Origin: an uncultured Dysgonomonas sp.
Lineage (GTDB): Bacteria; Bacteroidota; Bacteroidia; Bacteroidales; Dysgonomonadaceae
Direction of reading: 5' to 3'
Assembly (NCBI RefSeq): GCF_900079725.1
Contig: NZ_LT599032.1
Coordinates: 2,378,253 to 2,442,252, forward strand
DNA: 64,000 nt
Shown here piece by piece: positions 34,483 to 44,069 of the stretch. Each line of letters opens with the position of its first letter. The first letter of the stretch is position 1. The notes beneath the pieces are model-generated. The model was given only the letters and a program-made list of their open reading frames with translations, was not told the origin of the DNA and searched no databases. A program made the position numbers and the translations under genes.

Positions 34483-37125
34483 TTACTTTAATGCAAATTT
34501 GTATTTATGCTCTCCTGAGCCTACATTATACTTATTATCTCCGGCATAAATAGTTGCAGTAGATCCTGCCGGAATTTTCACGGTCATTTCTATATTTTTC
34601 CCGTCAGCCTTCCATTCAGAGGATATTTTTCCGCGTACAGAATTATATTCGCCTTTTACCCATTCCAGATCGGCAATGAAATATGGCTTTATAATGATAT
34701 TTTCGAATCCGGGCTTGGATATATCGTAATTAATGCCAGCCAGATAGCTGGACATCCATGCACTGACATCACCCATAAAGACATGGTTTAACGAGGCGTC
34801 GTGGAATTCGGGACTTAACAGCCATGTTTCGGCAAGTGTTGTATAGCCTTGGGTCTCTACCCAGTATCCCCATGAGGGAGCTTCTGTTTTGGTTGCCATT
34901 TTATAGGCATCCTCCACATAGCCATATTTACTCAGCATGCGAAGAACTGTTTTGCTTCCAAGCAATCCGAAATCAAGGAAATGATTATTCTCCGCCACAA
35001 TTTTTTGAAGATAATCGGCCACCGCCTGTTCTTTACCATCCGGAACTATCTCCAGATAAAGGGCTATTGCCTGTGCTGTCTGAGTACCATTTGCATAAAC
35101 TGCCGTTTCGGGGTTGAAGAACTTGTCGTTGATTATTTTTTTCAGCGATTCCGCCTTTTCTTTATATATACTTGCATCTTTGCCCAATATAGTTGCAAAA
35201 CGTGCCATAAGCATGTAATCGAGATAATAATAAAGCGTGGAGGTATAATCGTTAGGGGTCTGAGCTTTGTAATATACCCAATCACCTAATCCGAAAGTAA
35301 GAAGCCCGTCTTTTTCCTGATTCTTCAGATACTCCAGATAATTTAGCATTGTAGGATATAGCCGTTCTATACAGCGTTTGTCTGCATAATAATCGTATAA
35401 TGCATTCGGTACGATAAACAGTGCGGCATCCCACACAGGACCCGGCCAATCGCCAAAGCCCCATCCCGATGATGGTATGATACCCGATATACCTCCGTTA
35501 GGACGCTGGTTATCTATGAAGTCGTTCATCCATTTCTCGTAAAATGTAATACCATCGAAATTGAGAAGAGCCAGATCCATGGCAATATGTGCGTCGGCAG
35601 TCCATCCATTCTTCTCCCGTTGAGGGCAATCGGTAGGTATGCTATGAATATTCCCCCGGTAACTTTGATTGGTTGCAGCCCATATTTTGTTCAGTAGCTC
35701 GTTGGAACTGCTGAAATGTCCCACTTGCGGTATATCCGTATGCAGGAACAGCCCCGTGATATTATCTTCAGTAAACGTTACAGGGTGGTCGGTTTTTACT
35801 TCTACATATCTGAAACCATGGTAGGTAAATTGTGGTGTAAATTCTTCTTGCTTACCAGAGCCTTTTAGTATGAATATATCTGTCTGGAACACCTCTCCCG
35901 GTTTCTCCGGACGATAATAGACATCGATATTGCCCGGTTGCAAGCGGCCATCGTCTTTCAGCAATTCTCCATGCTGCAGAGTAAAGGTTGTCCCTCTTTC
36001 TCCTTTTACATTCAGACGGCATACTCCTGCTATATTTTCTTTTAAGTCAAAAACAAAGACGGTATCACCAAAGGATTTTAATAACACAGGCTTTATTTCT
36101 TTTGTTATACGTATCGGCGGCATCTGCTGGGAAACTATTAATGGTGCAGGACTGTCTGTTATCTTAGCTGTTATCCAGTTTTTTTCATCGAAATCTGTAT
36201 TGTTCCAGCCTTCCTCTTCCAGGCGACCGTCGTATCTGTCACCACTGTATATATTGTTATAGATATACGGGCCTGTATTGGTCTTCCATGTGTCATCCGA
36301 GGCAATTACGTCCGTAGTACCATCTGCATAAGTAATTCTTAATTCGCATAACAAACGAGGACGGCCACGCCAGTCGGCCCTTTCAAAATCCCAAACAGCC
36401 TTGCTCTGGGAGTTATAGAAGCCATTACCTAATACTACGCCTATGGCATTGCCGCCTCTGTTTATTAATGACGTGATATCGTGAGTCGCATATAATATGC
36501 GTTTGTTGTAGTGTGTATATCCGGGATCCAGATAACTATTGCCTACCCGATCTCCGTTGAGAAACATCTCGTAATAAGCAGTTCCTGAAATATAGAGAGT
36601 AGCATGGGCTATATTTTTTTCTACTTTGAATTCTTTTCTGAAAAGTGGCGCCGGCTCGTATTCTTTATCGTGGGTATCGGATATCCAGCTGGCAACCCAG
36701 TCGGATTGAGATAGTTTTCCCATACCGAACATATTGATTGAAGAAATACAAGAGTCTCCCTTATTGCTCCAGACAGTGACGTCCCAATAGTAACGCTGAT
36801 GTGATTGCAGCTTTTTATTTCCAGAGTATTCTGAAGAAAGAGACTGACCGTTAGTCATTCCGGAATCCCATATATCAGGAGTACCGGACAGTAATAATGA
36901 GGAATCAGTAGCGATTCTGATGCGATACGTTTCCTGAAGAAAGTCTTTAGCATCATTGAGCTTCCAGTTGAACCGCGGTTGAGGTGTATCCAGACCTAGC
37001 GGGTTATTGAGATATTCGCATTGGACATTTGTAATTGATACTGTTGCATCTTTCTGGCAAGAAGCAAATAAAATCGCTATACATATAGCTAGTATATTCA
37101 GATGTATCGACCGGATATTTGTCAT
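34483..37125 (-). CDS. Glycoside hydrolase family 78 alpha-L-rhamnosidase, lipoprotein
   Basis: An inverting alpha-L-rhamnosidase of 880 residues. The lipobox is LFASC at about 19-23. Domains in order are an N-terminal fibronectin-like region with NPLGLDTPQPRFNWKL, a carbohydrate-binding-like sandwich (AHATLYISGTAYYEMFLNG), a concanavalin-like region, and the six-hairpin catalytic barrel. The barrel carries TDCPQREKNGWTAD with the general acid Glu region. The C-terminal sandwich follows DVSAWMSSYLAGI. Its presence inside an otherwise pure alpha-mannan operon is unexpected, because it cleaves terminal L-rhamnose. It suggests the target glycan is a mannan carrying rhamnose. The gene is 74 nt downstream of GH125 and in the same direction. 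Confidence 0.93.
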   Translation of the reverse strand: MTNIRSIHLNILAICIAILFASCQKDATVSITNVQCEYLNNPLGLDTPQPRFNWKLNDAKDFLQETYRIRIATDSSLLLSGTPDIWDSGMTNGQSLSSEYSGNKKLQSHQRYYWDVTVWSNKGDSCISSINMFGMGKLSQSDWVASWISDTHDKEYEPAPLFRKEFKVEKNIAHATLYISGTAYYEMFLNGDRVGNSYLDPGYTHYNKRILYATHDITSLINRGGNAIGVVLGNGFYNSQSKAVWDFERADWRGRPRLLCELRITYADGTTDVIASDDTWKTNTGPYIYNNIYSGDRYDGRLEEEGWNNTDFDEKNWITAKITDSPAPLIVSQQMPPIRITKEIKPVLLKSFGDTVFVFDLKENIAGVCRLNVKGERGTTFTLQHGELLKDDGRLQPGNIDVYYRPEKPGEVFQTDIFILKGSGKQEEFTPQFTYHGFRYVEVKTDHPVTFTEDNITGLFLHTDIPQVGHFSSSNELLNKIWAATNQSYRGNIHSIPTDCPQREKNGWTADAHIAMDLALLNFDGITFYEKWMNDFIDNQRPNGGISGIIPSSGWGFGDWPGPVWDAALFIVPNALYDYYADKRCIERLYPTMLNYLEYLKNQEKDGLLTFGLGDWVYYKAQTPNDYTSTLYYYLDYMLMARFATILGKDASIYKEKAESLKKIINDKFFNPETAVYANGTQTAQAIALYLEIVPDGKEQAVADYLQKIVAENNHFLDFGLLGSKTVLRMLSKYGYVEDAYKMATKTEAPSWGYWVETQGYTTLAETWLLSPEFHDASLNHVFMGDVSAWMSSYLAGINYDISKPGFENIIIKPYFIADLEWVKGEYNSVRGKISSEWKADGKNIEMTVKIPAGSTATIYAGDNKYNVGSGEHKYKFALK

Positions 37126-37199
37126 GGTATTTTAGGTCTTCAGTATTATACGATAAGTGACAGGAGGTTTTTCCCGCTCCTGCCACTTTGGTATTCTGT

Positions 37200-38684
37200 T
37201 TATTTAATGCTATTCAGTAGTTCCACTTTCCCTTCATTAATCTGCTTCAAAATCAACTCTCCGAACAGAGTGTTTTGCCATGCAAACCAAGAGCGGGTAA
37301 AGTTTTTCGGATCATCTTTATGAAAAGATTCATGCATAAAGCCTGTACCTGCATCGGTATTCATCAACATTTCTATGCATGTCTTGATTTCTTCATCGTT
37401 TTGGCTGGTAAAAGCCTTCATCATAATACTCATCGGCCAAACCATATCGTAGCCAATGTGAGGTCCTCCAATTCCTTCTCCAGCGGTACCTTTAAAGAAA
37501 TATGGATTGTCTTTGCTCCATACAAATTTCCGTGTATTCTGATAGATAGGATCATTAACATCCATATCTCCTAAATAGGCCAAAGATAAAAGGCTGGGAG
37601 CATTAGAGTCGTCCATCAGATACTGGTTGCCAAATCCATCTACTTCGAAGGCATAGATGGTACCGTATTTCGGATGATTGTAAGTTGCATATTTCTTCAA
37701 GGCTGTTTCAACTTCCTGGGCCAAGTCGCGACATTCCTGAGCTTGTGCGGGACGGTTACTTACCTCGGACAATATCTCGGCAGCTTTTCTGAGCGATGTT
37801 ACAGCAAAGAAATTGGAAGGTACCAGAAACTGGAACGTCGTAGCATCATCAGACGGACGGAAACAGGAGACAATCAGTCCTACAGGATTTACAGGATTAC
37901 CTAATCCGCCATTGTTCAAAGTATCTAACTGGCGTTCGGTTTTCCTTTGGAATTTGTAAGGCCCAACTCCATCTTTACGTTGCTGTTCTTTGAATGTTTT
38001 CAGAATATTTGTGATAGCTTGCAACCATTCTTCGTCAAATATACTGGTATCGCCTGTGGTTTTCCAATAGTGATATGCCAAACGGAGTGGGTAGCAAAGA
38101 GAATCTATTTCCCATTTTCGTTCATGCAATTCCAGCTTCATATCTGTCAGGTCACTCATCCACTGGTGATCGGGATTAGGATCGTGCGGATCTATAAAAG
38201 CATTGGCATAGGGATCAATTATAATACATTTGAACTGGCGGCGGATAACACCCGCAAGCATCGCTTTGAGCTCAGTATCACTGTTAGCCAGTTGTACATA
38301 AGGCCAAACCTGTGCTCCGGAATCGCGCAACCACATGGCATGAATATCACCGGTATATACCACTGTATCGTCCTTACCATCTGTTTTTCGGTAACGAACA
38401 GTTGTATCCAGCGTATTAGGAAAACAATTTTCGAACATCCAGGCCAACTTTTGGTTGGTGAGCAATTTTTTTACGCGAACAATTTCATTCTCCACCGCGT
38501 TCGACTTAAAAAAACGTTCTTTCTGAGGAGGACGATTAGTCTTGTATTTGCTGTCCGCTTTAAAAATATTCTCGATATTCGTATTGTCTTTAGGGAGAGC
38601 CAACGCATTCGAAGCATGTGCTTCCCCAGCCATAGAGAGTGCTGCCACTACACTGCACAATAGTGTAAGCTTTTTCTTTTTCAT
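37200..38684 (-). CDS. Glycoside hydrolase family 125 exo-alpha-1,6-mannosidase
   Basis: A secreted 494-residue enzyme that removes alpha-1,6-linked mannose from the non-reducing end. It has a Sec signal peptide (cleavage near EAHA) but no lipobox, so it is probably periplasmic. The alpha/alpha barrel begins with a characteristic GDIHAMWLRDSGAQVWPYV. Later hallmarks include YGFGNQYLMDDSN-like VDGFGNQYLMDD, and MVWPMSIMMKAFTS. It lies 37 nt downstream of the first GH76 gene in transcription order. It would process the alpha-1,6 backbone fragments made by the GH76 enzymes. Confidence 0.94.
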   Translation of the reverse strand: MKKKKLTLLCSVVAALSMAGEAHASNALALPKDNTNIENIFKADSKYKTNRPPQKERFFKSNAVENEIVRVKKLLTNQKLAWMFENCFPNTLDTTVRYRKTDGKDDTVVYTGDIHAMWLRDSGAQVWPYVQLANSDTELKAMLAGVIRRQFKCIIIDPYANAFIDPHDPNPDHQWMSDLTDMKLELHERKWEIDSLCYPLRLAYHYWKTTGDTSIFDEEWLQAITNILKTFKEQQRKDGVGPYKFQRKTERQLDTLNNGGLGNPVNPVGLIVSCFRPSDDATTFQFLVPSNFFAVTSLRKAAEILSEVSNRPAQAQECRDLAQEVETALKKYATYNHPKYGTIYAFEVDGFGNQYLMDDSNAPSLLSLAYLGDMDVNDPIYQNTRKFVWSKDNPYFFKGTAGEGIGGPHIGYDMVWPMSIMMKAFTSQNDEEIKTCIEMLMNTDAGTGFMHESFHKDDPKNFTRSWFAWQNTLFGELILKQINEGKVELLNSIK

Positions 38685-38721
38685 TTTGCTTGATTTGATT
38701 AATTGCTATTAATAACGTTAC

Positions 38722-39918
38722 TTATATTTTTTTCAGATTAGCCAGACGCCCATACATTTCAACTATGGCAGCTTGTGTCAGCAACCATTTTTTAGCATCT
38801 TTATTTTCACCACTAAAATCTGTACTGAACAAACCGTTTTCATCCCTGGCATTATTCCACGCATAGTCTAAACTTTTGTCGAAGGCTTCGATATATGTTT
38901 TATTATTATCCAGATTATATAATTCAATAAATCCTCTTAACATGACTGCAGTAAACCAAACATCGCCTTTCTTTATCATACGGAATTTTTGGCCGTCTTT
39001 TCCTGCGAAATCTGAAAAGAAATAATTGTAACAGCCCTGCGCTATGTTTTGCGCTTCGACAAGATATTTTTTGTCATTTGTCAGTTTATATAATAGTGCT
39101 GCCGATTGCATCATCTGGCCACTATTGTATGCATATTTGGCTTTGCTTATTTTGCCGTCTAAACTGATATTATCAAAATATAAATAGTCTGTATCCTGCA
39201 AATGGAGTTTAGTCCATTCATACAGTTCTTTTCCCTTATGGAAATAAACGCTGTCATTTGTCGCCTGAAAAAGCTTAAATGCATACACAGCCCCGGGAGC
39301 ATTGGAACATGTGTTTTTTGACTCTTTTTTTTGTTCGCACCAGTAAATTCCTCCATCCAGCTTTTCATCAGTCCCGCTTAAAATAAATTCCCATATCAGT
39401 TTGGCTTTATCAAGATAAGCTGGTGTTTTAGTTAACATATAAGTATCGGTGAAGTCAATTCCCAACCATACATTGTCGTCGTAAAAGCGGTCGGATACTG
39501 GAGCCGAGCTTATATAAGAAGCATAACCATAGGGAGCTCTCTTTGTATCGAAATATTCTTCAAGCCCCGGTAATACCTGCTTCTCGAGAATCTCGTGGAA
39601 TTTGTTCTTATCTCCGGCTTCCATCATTACATTGACGGCAGAGAATGTGCCTGAATAGGGCCAAAGATACGAATATTGATTCGGTCTATTATTTTGCTCA
39701 TCCGCAGCAAGATAAGTCGCAGTATATTTATTGTCGAAGGGAAAGGTCTCGTGCAATAAATGAGTATCGGGCGCTGAATAGTTTTTATAAAGAGAGTCCA
39801 GTGTAACCTGGGCTCTCTCTAAGTTTTTATTTCCAGTACCTGCATCATTTACTCTGCCTGCACAACTTATCAGTGTGAAAACACTAAGAAATGAGAGAAG
39901 AGCATAGGAAATTCGCAT
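38722..39918 (-). CDS. Glycoside hydrolase family 76 alpha-1,6-mannanase, lipoprotein (copy B)
   Basis: A 398-residue lipoprotein with lipobox LISCA. The alpha/alpha barrel carries the double-aspartate catalytic motif in FYDDNVWLGIDF. YLWPYSGTFSAV and KYAYNSGQMMQSAALLYKL are typical GH76 stretches. It is expected to be an endo-alpha-1,6-mannanase acting on the mannan backbone. It differs considerably from the neighbouring GH76 and is probably not a recent duplicate, so the two may work in different compartments or on different chain lengths. It lies 22 nt downstream of copy A and just before GH125. Confidence 0.93.
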   Translation of the reverse strand: MRISYALLSFLSVFTLISCAGRVNDAGTGNKNLERAQVTLDSLYKNYSAPDTHLLHETFPFDNKYTATYLAADEQNNRPNQYSYLWPYSGTFSAVNVMMEAGDKNKFHEILEKQVLPGLEEYFDTKRAPYGYASYISSAPVSDRFYDDNVWLGIDFTDTYMLTKTPAYLDKAKLIWEFILSGTDEKLDGGIYWCEQKKESKNTCSNAPGAVYAFKLFQATNDSVYFHKGKELYEWTKLHLQDTDYLYFDNISLDGKISKAKYAYNSGQMMQSAALLYKLTNDKKYLVEAQNIAQGCYNYFFSDFAGKDGQKFRMIKKGDVWFTAVMLRGFIELYNLDNNKTYIEAFDKSLDYAWNNARDENGLFSTDFSGENKDAKKWLLTQAAIVEMYGRLANLKKI

Positions 39919-39940
39919 AACGCTAGTTTTTATTATGTTT

Positions 39941-41131
39941 TTATAAAATACCTTTCTTTTCCAGCAAAGCCATAGCTTCGATTGTAGTTGCAGCGCTTAT
40001 TGCTGAACGAAGATCACCCCATGCCTCTGTTTCTGCCGGCGTTAACCACCAGGTATAACTAAATTTAATATCCGGAGTTTTTTGAGTCCCCTTAATCCAT
40101 AGGTATTCCGCGTTATTTTTAAGGAACGCCACATAACGGGCTTTATCCGACTGAGAAAGATCGGGATGCTGGATCAGAATGGTGAAATAACGCACAAATA
40201 TCCCTTTGAACAGATTACAGTCATGACCTCCTCCATTATCTGATTGTTCGCCATAATCTCTCATTATTCCATTTGTCTTATTTATATTATAAGTAATATG
40301 GTAATTGGTAATGCTAAGTGCGTCGTTCCAGTAAGTCTTATCGCCCGTAATATCATACAACTCCAATGCTGCTCCAAGATATGTACCCACATCGTAAGAA
40401 TAATCATTGTTGGTATCATTTACATTTTCAAATACCCTACCCGAAGAAATTATTGTACGATAATATTTCATCCAGTTATATATCCTTTTGGCCCATTCAA
40501 GATCGTTCAGTCCTTCTACTACTTCATCCGGATATTTCTTGTATCTGCGGGCAGCGATAATAGCAGCAGGGCCATTGGCTGGAATTCCTTTACCATCACC
40601 TTTTATATCAGAATCTTTGCGCCATTGAATACCACCTCCTTCATAATCGGTCCATCCTTTGGCAATCCAGTTCCATAAGTCTCTTGAAGATGCTTCGTAT
40701 CTTGTATCTCCGGTAGCTTCCAAGGCTCTCATATGAGCCAGCCCATGCCAGCCCATATCATCATAATATTCATTCTCCCAATTATTGCTATACCAGTTTT
40801 TTTTCCTTACTCCTTCATACCAATCATAAATAGCCTGCTTGTATTTATTGTCATTGGTACGCAGATAGGCATCTACCAATACATCCAAGCCGTGTGCTTC
40901 GGGCCAATAGTCGTTCCATGTAACCTGCCCATCATAAGTATTATTGAAGCAATGACTCGTCGTATTCCAATATCTATTCACAAACGAAGTGGTACTACTA
41001 TCTACTGCCGCAGTCCAGTTTATGTTATATTTATCAATCTTGGGCGTTTCCATTATAGGATCATCGTAATCTACACAAGAAACCAGACTCAATAATATGA
41101 AGCTATATAGTAAAAACAATTTGCTTTTCAT
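39941..41131 (-). CDS. Glycoside hydrolase family 76 alpha-1,6-mannanase, lipoprotein (copy A)
   Basis: A 396-residue lipoprotein with lipobox LVSCV. The catalytic double Asp lies in ENEYYDDMGWHGLA. EGGGIQWRKDSD and the loop GEQSDNGGGHDCNLFKGIFVRYF complete the typical GH76 pattern. It follows the SusE-like gene directly and is the first enzyme of the operon. It is therefore a good candidate for the surface endo-mannanase that makes fragments for SusC import. Surface location is inferred from its order in the operon. Confidence 0.93.
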   Translation of the reverse strand: MKSKLFLLYSFILLSLVSCVDYDDPIMETPKIDKYNINWTAAVDSSTTSFVNRYWNTTSHCFNNTYDGQVTWNDYWPEAHGLDVLVDAYLRTNDNKYKQAIYDWYEGVRKKNWYSNNWENEYYDDMGWHGLAHMRALEATGDTRYEASSRDLWNWIAKGWTDYEGGGIQWRKDSDIKGDGKGIPANGPAAIIAARRYKKYPDEVVEGLNDLEWAKRIYNWMKYYRTIISSGRVFENVNDTNNDYSYDVGTYLGAALELYDITGDKTYWNDALSITNYHITYNINKTNGIMRDYGEQSDNGGGHDCNLFKGIFVRYFTILIQHPDLSQSDKARYVAFLKNNAEYLWIKGTQKTPDIKFSYTWWLTPAETEAWGDLRSAISAATTIEAMALLEKKGIL

Positions 41132-41196
41132 ATATTTTTCTTTTTTAAGAAGGGATACAACCTTTACATAAAGGCCTGTATCCCTTTATGTTTAGA

Positions 41197-42351
41197 TTAA
41201 TATTTCTTTACTATTTCGTTGGTATATCCTTTCTCGGCATTCATATAGAATATCATATCAACAACTACCGATCCCGGATTTGAAGTTCCGTCATTTCTAA
41301 AAGATTGGGGGAATTTGAAACAATAATCCCAGTCATTACTATCCAGTCCGATATATCCGATATTGAAGTAAGCACCACTAGTTGAACCCGGAGCCGAACT
41401 ATCTTTATCTTTATTACCTGCTTTGTGTTTCACTCCATTTATATACATAAAATAGAAGTAACGGTCATCATCCCAATTGGTTTTGAAATCTGGTTTCAAA
41501 TTTTCACCTTTCCAAACACCATTTCCAATATAAGGTAAATCTATTACTTGTTTAGGGGTACACATATTGAATTGAACCTTATCAATCTTGTCTACTTTAC
41601 CTCCTTTGGATGTAAAATCAAGGCTAATGCAATAAACAGCTTCTTCCGAAACAGATGATGTTTCGTTATTGTCTGCATCAGCTAAACTTCCTGCTGCATC
41701 AATGTAATATTCTTCAGGATTTTCTGTAAGTCTGTCTACGAATCTGTAAGTCCCCTGATTGCTCAGTTTTGTATAGATTTCAAATTTACCATCATCTATT
41801 TTTCTCAGCACCATTGCATTTGAAATATCAGCACCTCCTTCTGTTGCATCACCAACGATATATACATTATTGGGAATAACTTCAAAACCTTCTAGGCGTG
41901 TTACAACCAGCTTGTTTTTCTGTTGGCAAACCTCAGAACTGATTCCACGCCAGGAAACAACCGACCAATAGATTACACCTGTCTCGCCTGTCGGAACTCC
42001 TGCAGCAGAAGCTGCTTTATTTATATCAATATGTGAAATATTAGCAAATAGCTCCTTACCATTATTATCAGAAGATATTCTATAAACAGGATTCTCTTTA
42101 TCTGACTCTTTATAGAAAACAACTTCATATGCAACAAGTTGTCCATCCTGAGCGTGGCTTTGAGACCATTGGAAACGGAATGATGCACCCTGTTGAGAGC
42201 TTAGCTGCAAATCCTGATTGTCTACAGGTGCATATAAGTTGTCTACAGGCGTTACTTTCGGGTCATGATATTCCATATCATCACTTTTGCAGCCAACCAT
42301 TACAAGTACGGCAGAAAATAAGATAAGAGCTTTATATATTATAGTTTTCAT
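41197..42351 (-). CDS. SusE-like surface glycan-binding lipoprotein
   Basis: A 384-residue lipoprotein with lipobox LVMVGC. The N-terminal domain contains SFRFQWSQSHAQDGQLVAYEVVFYKESD, the pattern of the SusE outer-membrane domain. Two further beta-sandwich modules follow, starting at about residue 160 with NNVYIVGDATEGGA and at about 270. This is the build of SusE/SusF-type starch-binding proteins adapted to other glycans. It sits between SusD and the first GH76, the usual place for such proteins. No enzymatic role is expected. Confidence 0.85.
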   Translation of the reverse strand: MKTIIYKALILFSAVLVMVGCKSDDMEYHDPKVTPVDNLYAPVDNQDLQLSSQQGASFRFQWSQSHAQDGQLVAYEVVFYKESDKENPVYRISSDNNGKELFANISHIDINKAASAAGVPTGETGVIYWSVVSWRGISSEVCQQKNKLVVTRLEGFEVIPNNVYIVGDATEGGADISNAMVLRKIDDGKFEIYTKLSNQGTYRFVDRLTENPEEYYIDAAGSLADADNNETSSVSEEAVYCISLDFTSKGGKVDKIDKVQFNMCTPKQVIDLPYIGNGVWKGENLKPDFKTNWDDDRYFYFMYINGVKHKAGNKDKDSSAPGSTSGAYFNIGYIGLDSNDWDYCFKFPQSFRNDGTSNPGSVVVDMIFYMNAEKGYTNEIVKKY

Positions 42352-42396
42352 ATTATTTTATATTTTAATATTTATTTAAATAGCTTATAACTAATA

Positions 42397-44061
42397 TTAA
42401 TATCCTGGATTATTCGGTTTAAGATTCGGATTTATATCCATTTGCGACAATGGTACAGACCATAAATAATCACGGGTATTATTAAATTTATATTCTCCCG
42501 CACGCAGGTAACCGCCATCGATACTTGAGGAAGAGCCTCCAAACTTAAATCCATGCAGATATCCATTGAGAACCTGATCCCCTATCTTCCAGCGTTTGAT
42601 ATCGAACCAACGCAGACCTTCGAGAGCAAGCTCGACACGCCTTTCATTCCTGATAATGTCCTGTAACTGCTGCTTACTTTTTGCACCAGGATAATCCAGG
42701 GCAACTGCAGTTGTATGCCCGGCCCGTGCACGGATAGGTTTAATAGTAAGTCCCCAGTCTTCCGAACTGATTTTATCTAATTCATTACATGCTTCGGCAT
42801 ACATCAACAGTACATCAGCATAACGAAACATGATGATATTCGTACTATTTTTCATATTCGCTCCCATGTTCCAGTCGTAATACTTGCGTACATAATATCC
42901 GGTTTTGGTTTGCAGTTCCAACATTCCTTTGTAAGAATCGCTTGTTCCTGAACCCAGTTTTGTTTTTATAATATCAATAGAGCCATCTTTATTGAGCCAC
43001 TCGTAATTATCATACACTACTGTTCCCCACAAACGGGAATCCCTATTTACATACGGATTGTTTTCATCATACTCAGGATCTTTATCAGCGCCTTTTACCG
43101 GAAGTCCGTTAATTGTCAGATAAGAGTCTACCAGTTCCTGTGTAGGGTTGTCTGCTGATATTTCCGCATGTTTAGAAATCGGAGCCATGCCCTTCATGTC
43201 TGTCCATGTCTTTAATTCGGGAACATAAGTGATATCCAGAATAACCTCCCTATTATATTCCTGTTCAGGAGTAAAAAGCCTGAAATAGCTTTGCTCAGGA
43301 TTTTGGGAATATTCAAACAACTTGTATTGACCATACTTATCCTGTTCTTTTATAAGGCGTCCTGCATATAATTTTACCTTTTCGTAATTGTTTTCGTAAA
43401 GATATGCCCGTGCCTGAAAAGCACATGCAGCACCGAGAGTTATACGTCCGTTTTCAGCAACAGGAAGATTATCAACCTTAGGCAGATAGCCTCTGTTAAG
43501 AATATCTTCGAGTTCGGTATGTATAAACTCCATTATAGTTGCTCTTGATGTACGGTTTATATCATAGGAGTCTTCTAAAGAGAGTTCGGAGGTAAAGAAT
43601 GGTACATCTCCATAATAATTGGTCATTCTGAAGTAGATGAAAGCTCTTATAAAACGTATTTCGTCGATCATCCTGTTCTTTGCATTATCACTTAAACCCG
43701 GAATTCTGTCTATATTTTTAAGGAATACGTGACATGTTTTGATACCCCCATAAGAATCTTTCCATTCATTTTTGAACAGATCTAAAGAAGGGGTAGCCTG
43801 ACCTCTACGTATAGTACTGGGATCACTTGAGCCATAGGTATGTACCATATTATCACCAAGAAATTCGTCCCGCCACATTATGCCGGCATTGTACATTTGG
43901 TTGTATGCCATATTTACAACCAGCATGGCCTTGGACTCAGATGTCCAATATTTAGCATCCGTAAATTTGTCGCGGGGTTCTCGGTCTAGGTCTTCACAAG
44001 AAGAAAAGAACAAAATGCCTGCGAGTATGGTTGCGATATATAATAATTTTCTCATATTCAT
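42397..44061 (-). CDS. SusD/RagB-family glycan-binding lipoprotein (locus 2)
   Basis: A 554-residue surface lipoprotein with lipobox FFSSC at about 18-22. The SusD helical core contains RMIDEIRFIRAFIYFRMTNYYGDVPFF with the family's aromatic cluster, and the C-terminal RNERRVELALEGLRWFDIKRW is the family signature. It caps the SusC transporter and captures mannan oligosaccharides. The gene starts 8 nt after the SusC stop codon. Start may be at 44061 or at the second ATG, 44055. Confidence 0.95.
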   Translation of the reverse strand: MNMRKLLYIATILAGILFFSSCEDLDREPRDKFTDAKYWTSESKAMLVVNMAYNQMYNAGIMWRDEFLGDNMVHTYGSSDPSTIRRGQATPSLDLFKNEWKDSYGGIKTCHVFLKNIDRIPGLSDNAKNRMIDEIRFIRAFIYFRMTNYYGDVPFFTSELSLEDSYDINRTSRATIMEFIHTELEDILNRGYLPKVDNLPVAENGRITLGAACAFQARAYLYENNYEKVKLYAGRLIKEQDKYGQYKLFEYSQNPEQSYFRLFTPEQEYNREVILDITYVPELKTWTDMKGMAPISKHAEISADNPTQELVDSYLTINGLPVKGADKDPEYDENNPYVNRDSRLWGTVVYDNYEWLNKDGSIDIIKTKLGSGTSDSYKGMLELQTKTGYYVRKYYDWNMGANMKNSTNIIMFRYADVLLMYAEACNELDKISSEDWGLTIKPIRARAGHTTAVALDYPGAKSKQQLQDIIRNERRVELALEGLRWFDIKRWKIGDQVLNGYLHGFKFGGSSSSIDGGYLRAGEYKFNNTRDYLWSVPLSQMDINPNLKPNNPGY

Positions 44062-44069
44062 ATACTTAT

